Shown here: positions 5,088 through 7,183 of the stretch, in pieces | Numbering within the stretch: position 1 is the stretch's first letter | Layout of the letters: every line of letters starts with the position of its first letter | Source of the DNA: an uncultured bacterium | GTDB lineage: Bacteria; Planctomycetota; UBA1135; GCA-002686595 | Length of the DNA: 7,183 nt | Reading direction: 5' to 3' | Assembly (NCBI GenBank): GCA_902826945.1 | Contig: CADEGS010000148.1 | Span: 3,947 to 11,129 of the forward strand | The notes under the pieces: model-generated | What the model was told of the DNA's origin: nothing | Databases searched by the model: none | What the model saw: only the letters and a program-made list of their open reading frames with translations | Position numbers and translations under genes: made by a program

Positions 5088-7141
5088 GCGCGCGAGCCAC
5101 ACGCTTCCTGCGGGGAACGCTCGTCCTGGCGCTCGTCGCTGGCGCCTTCGCGACCCCGACGCGAGCCGCCGCGCAGGCCACGGCGCCGCAGCCCGCGCCC
5201 GAGCGCTGGCGCACGCTCGAGGAGGAAGGTCTCCCGCCGCTGCGCTACGCGCTCCTGCTGCCGCCGGGCTTCGACGCCGCGCGCAGCTGGCCGGTCCTCG
5301 TCGCGTTGCCGCCGGGGAGCGGCAGCGAGGAGCTCGTCGAGCAGGGCCTCGCGCTCTACTTCGAGGCGCCGGCGCGCGAGCGCGGCTGGGTGGTCGTCTC
5401 GCCCGCGGCGCCGGGCGGGGAGAGCTTCGCCGGCGCGGGCGCGGCGCGCCTGCCGGCGCTGCTCGATGCCGTCGCGCGCGAGGTCCGCGCCGAGGGCGGC
5501 GGCGTGCACCTGGCCGGCGTCAGCAACGGCGGGCGCGGGGCCTTCCACGCGGCGGGCCTGTGGCCGGAGCGCTTCCTGTCGCTGTGCGTCCTGCCCGGCG
5601 CCGCGGCGGACGGGGACCGCGCACGGCTCGCGCAGGTGGCGCGCCTGCCGGTGCTCCTGTGCGTCGGGGAGCGCGACGCGAGCTGGCTCGAGGCCACGGC
5701 GCAGGCCTACGAGGAGCTGCGCGCGCTCGGCGCGGGCGACGTGCAGGTCGAGGTGCGAACGGGCGAGGAGCACCGGCTCGACCCGTCGGTGGCGACGCTC
5801 GTCTTCGACCGCCTGGACGCGCTGCGGGCGGCCGCGCGCGGGGCCGGCGCGAGGCGCTTCCTCGAGGGGACGCGCCAGCAGTTCGCGCCCGAGGTCCACG
5901 CCGGGCGGCGCGCGCGCCTGGCGCGGCGGCTGGAGGCGGCCGGAGGCGGCGTGCTCCTCGCGCCGAGCCGCGAGGGCACCTCGCGCGGCGAGACCTTCCG
6001 CCAGGCCGACGGCTTCCTCCATCTCACCGGGCTCGAGCTGCCGCGCTCGATCCTGGCGCTGGAGTCGGACGGCGCGCGCGCGACCGTGTTCGCGCCCGCG
6101 CGCGACGCGCGCTTCGAGAGCTCCTCGCGCCCGAACGACTTCCCCGGCAGGCTCCTGGCGGACGATCCCGACCTGGCGCGCGCCTCGGGGCTCGACGCGC
6201 TGCTCCCGAGCGCATCGCTCGAGGCCGCGCTCGCGCGCTGGGTCGAGGAGGGGCGCACGCTGTGGCTCGACGCGGGCGGCGCCGGGCTGGCCGAGGCGGA
6301 GCCGCCCGCGCCCTTCGCGCTGCGCGACGAGGCGCGCGCGCTCGAGCTCTGGCTGCGCGCGCGCTTCCCCGCGGCGCGCCTCGCGGACGCCTTCCCCGAG
6401 CTCGCGCGCCTGCGCATGGTCAAGGGGCCGGAGGAGGTCGAGCGCATCCGCCGCGCGTGCGCCGTGACGGCGCAGGGCATCCGCGCCGCCGCGCGCGCGA
6501 TCCGCCCGGGCGTGGACGAGCGCACGCTCGAGGGCGTGCTCGAGGCGGCCTTCAAGGCGGGCGGCGCGCAGCGCCCGGCGTTCGACTCGATCGTCAAGTC
6601 CGGCCCGAACGCGCTCTGGCCGTGGCGCATCCTGGCCGCGAGCTACGACCGGCGGAACCGCACGCTGGCGGCGGGCGAGCTGGTGGTCTTCGACGTCGGC
6701 TGCGAGCTCGACCACTACGCGAGCGACGTCGGGCGGACGTTCCCGGTCTCCGGCCGCTTCACGCCCGAGCAGGCGCGCCGCCTGCGGCTGGTGACCTCCG
6801 TGTCCGACGCGATCCTCGCGCAGGTGCGGCCGGGCGTCACGCTGGGGGAGCTGCGCGCCGTGGCCGAGGCGGCGATCCCGCCCGACGAGCGCCGCTGCAT
6901 GCAGACGGGCTCCTTCTTCGGCCACCACGTCGGCCTCGACGTCGGCGACGCGAGCCTCTTCGAGGAGCCGCTCGCGGCCGGCATGGTCTTCACGGTCGAG
7001 CCCTGGTACTACGACCACGAGGGCGGCGTCGCCGTCTTCGTCGAGGACGTCGTCCTCGTGACCGAGGACGGCTGCGAGATCCTGACCGCGGAGCTGCCGC
7101 GCGACGTCCCGGAGCTCGAGGCGCTGGTCGCGCAGCGCTGA
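5084..7141 (+). CDS. Exported fusion: serine alpha/beta-hydrolase plus M24 aminopeptidase P-like metallopeptidase
   Basis: The 685-residue product starts at a GTG in a GTGA overlap with the TPR stop. That start gives a good signal peptide (MSARATRFLRGTLVLALVAG, ending near AAAQ); the frame is open further upstream, but only as a shadow of the TPR gene. Residues about 40-250 form an alpha/beta-hydrolase with Ser147 (GVSNGG), Asp198 (GERDASW) and His230 (GEEHRLD). Residues about 265-420 resemble the aminopeptidase P N-terminal domain (FRQADGFLHLTG at 305-316). Residues about 440-680 form the M24 pita-bread domain, with metal ligands Asp537, Asp548, His614, Glu639 and Glu654. Ordinary aminopeptidase P removes an N-terminal residue before proline. 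Here the counterparts of E. coli His243, His350, His361 and Arg404 are Ser520, Ser610, Gly621 and Phe652, so that activity is doubtful. The hydrolase substrate is unknown. Confidence 0.92.
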   Translation: MSARATRFLRGTLVLALVAGAFATPTRAAAQATAPQPAPERWRTLEEEGLPPLRYALLLPPGFDAARSWPVLVALPPGSGSEELVEQGLALYFEAPARERGWVVVSPAAPGGESFAGAGAARLPALLDAVAREVRAEGGGVHLAGVSNGGRGAFHAAGLWPERFLSLCVLPGAAADGDRARLAQVARLPVLLCVGERDASWLEATAQAYEELRALGAGDVQVEVRTGEEHRLDPSVATLVFDRLDALRAAARGAGARRFLEGTRQQFAPEVHAGRRARLARRLEAAGGGVLLAPSREGTSRGETFRQADGFLHLTGLELPRSILALESDGARATVFAPARDARFESSSRPNDFPGRLLADDPDLARASGLDALLPSASLEAALARWVEEGRTLWLDAGGAGLAEAEPPAPFALRDEARALELWLRARFPAARLADAFPELARLRMVKGPEEVERIRRACAVTAQGIRAAARAIRPGVDERTLEGVLEAAFKAGGAQRPAFDSIVKSGPNALWPWRILAASYDRRNRTLAAGELVVFDVGCELDHYASDVGRTFPVSGRFTPEQARRLRLVTSVSDAILAQVRPGVTLGELRAVAEAAIPPDERRCMQTGSFFGHHVGLDVGDASLFEEPLAAGMVFTVEPWYYDHEGGVAVFVEDVVLVTEDGCEILTAELPRDVPELEALVAQR

Positions 7142-7155
7142 CCGCCGCGACTCCG

Positions 7156-7161
7156 TATCCT
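7156..7161 (+). promoter_or_regulatory. Possible -10 box (TATCCT), perhaps for a leaderless gene starting at GTG 7168
   Basis: TATCCT matches TANNNT in the 42 bases after the fusion gene. Six bases later a GTG at 7168 opens a frame (Val-Asp-Ala-Gly-Gly) that runs off the window. This is the spacing expected between a -10 box and a transcription start, so a leaderless gene could begin there. Only five full codons are visible, so this cannot be confirmed. Confidence 0.2.
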
Positions 7162-7183
7162 CTGGCGGTGGACGCGGGCGGGG

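Noticed and set aside
4283..7018. A 911-codon minus-strand open frame opposite the TPR and fusion genes
   Set aside because: It is a compositional shadow of two genes that contain clear motifs; its own translation shows none.
1..7183. A mobile element, CRISPR array, tRNA, rRNA or riboswitch anywhere in the window
   Set aside because: I saw no spaced direct repeats, transposase motifs, terminal inverted repeats or tRNA-like cloverleaf. Nearly all the DNA is accounted for by the five genes and two short gaps.

Overview
The window is very G+C rich (roughly three quarters by eye) with strong third-position G/C bias. It comes from a bacterium whose genes show no clear Shine-Dalgarno sequences and whose products mostly carry export signals. 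This would fit a Planctomycetota- or Myxococcota-like genome, but nothing here settles the lineage. No RNA gene, insertion sequence, CRISPR array or integration site was seen.

Layout. Positions 1-969, minus strand: a probable two-gene unit, a VOC/glyoxalase-fold protein (969 to 487) followed 28 bp later by a conserved protein of unknown function (458 to beyond position 1). Positions 970-1087: a 118-bp divergent promoter region. Positions 1088-3277, plus strand: an exported oligopeptidase B-like S9 peptidase with a complete Ser-Asp-His triad. Positions 3278-3413: a 136-bp gap with two short hairpins and a possible promoter. Positions 3414-5087: an exported TPR protein with an unusual density of histidines. 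Positions 5084-7141: an exported two-enzyme fusion, a serine alpha/beta-hydrolase joined to an aminopeptidase P-type (M24) metallopeptidase. It overlaps the TPR gene in a GTGA stop/start. The last 42 bases hold a possible -10 box and perhaps the GTG start of another gene.

The three plus-strand genes look like an extracytoplasmic peptide-processing group: an endo-oligopeptidase that should cut after Arg/Lys, a TPR scaffold or helper, and a hydrolase/metallopeptidase fusion. The most unusual point is the M24 half. All five metal ligands are present at family spacing, but four residues that surround the metal site in E. coli aminopeptidase P (His243, His350, His361, Arg404) are replaced by Ser, Ser, Gly and Phe. 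The enzyme may therefore have a different substrate or reaction from ordinary X-Pro aminopeptidases.
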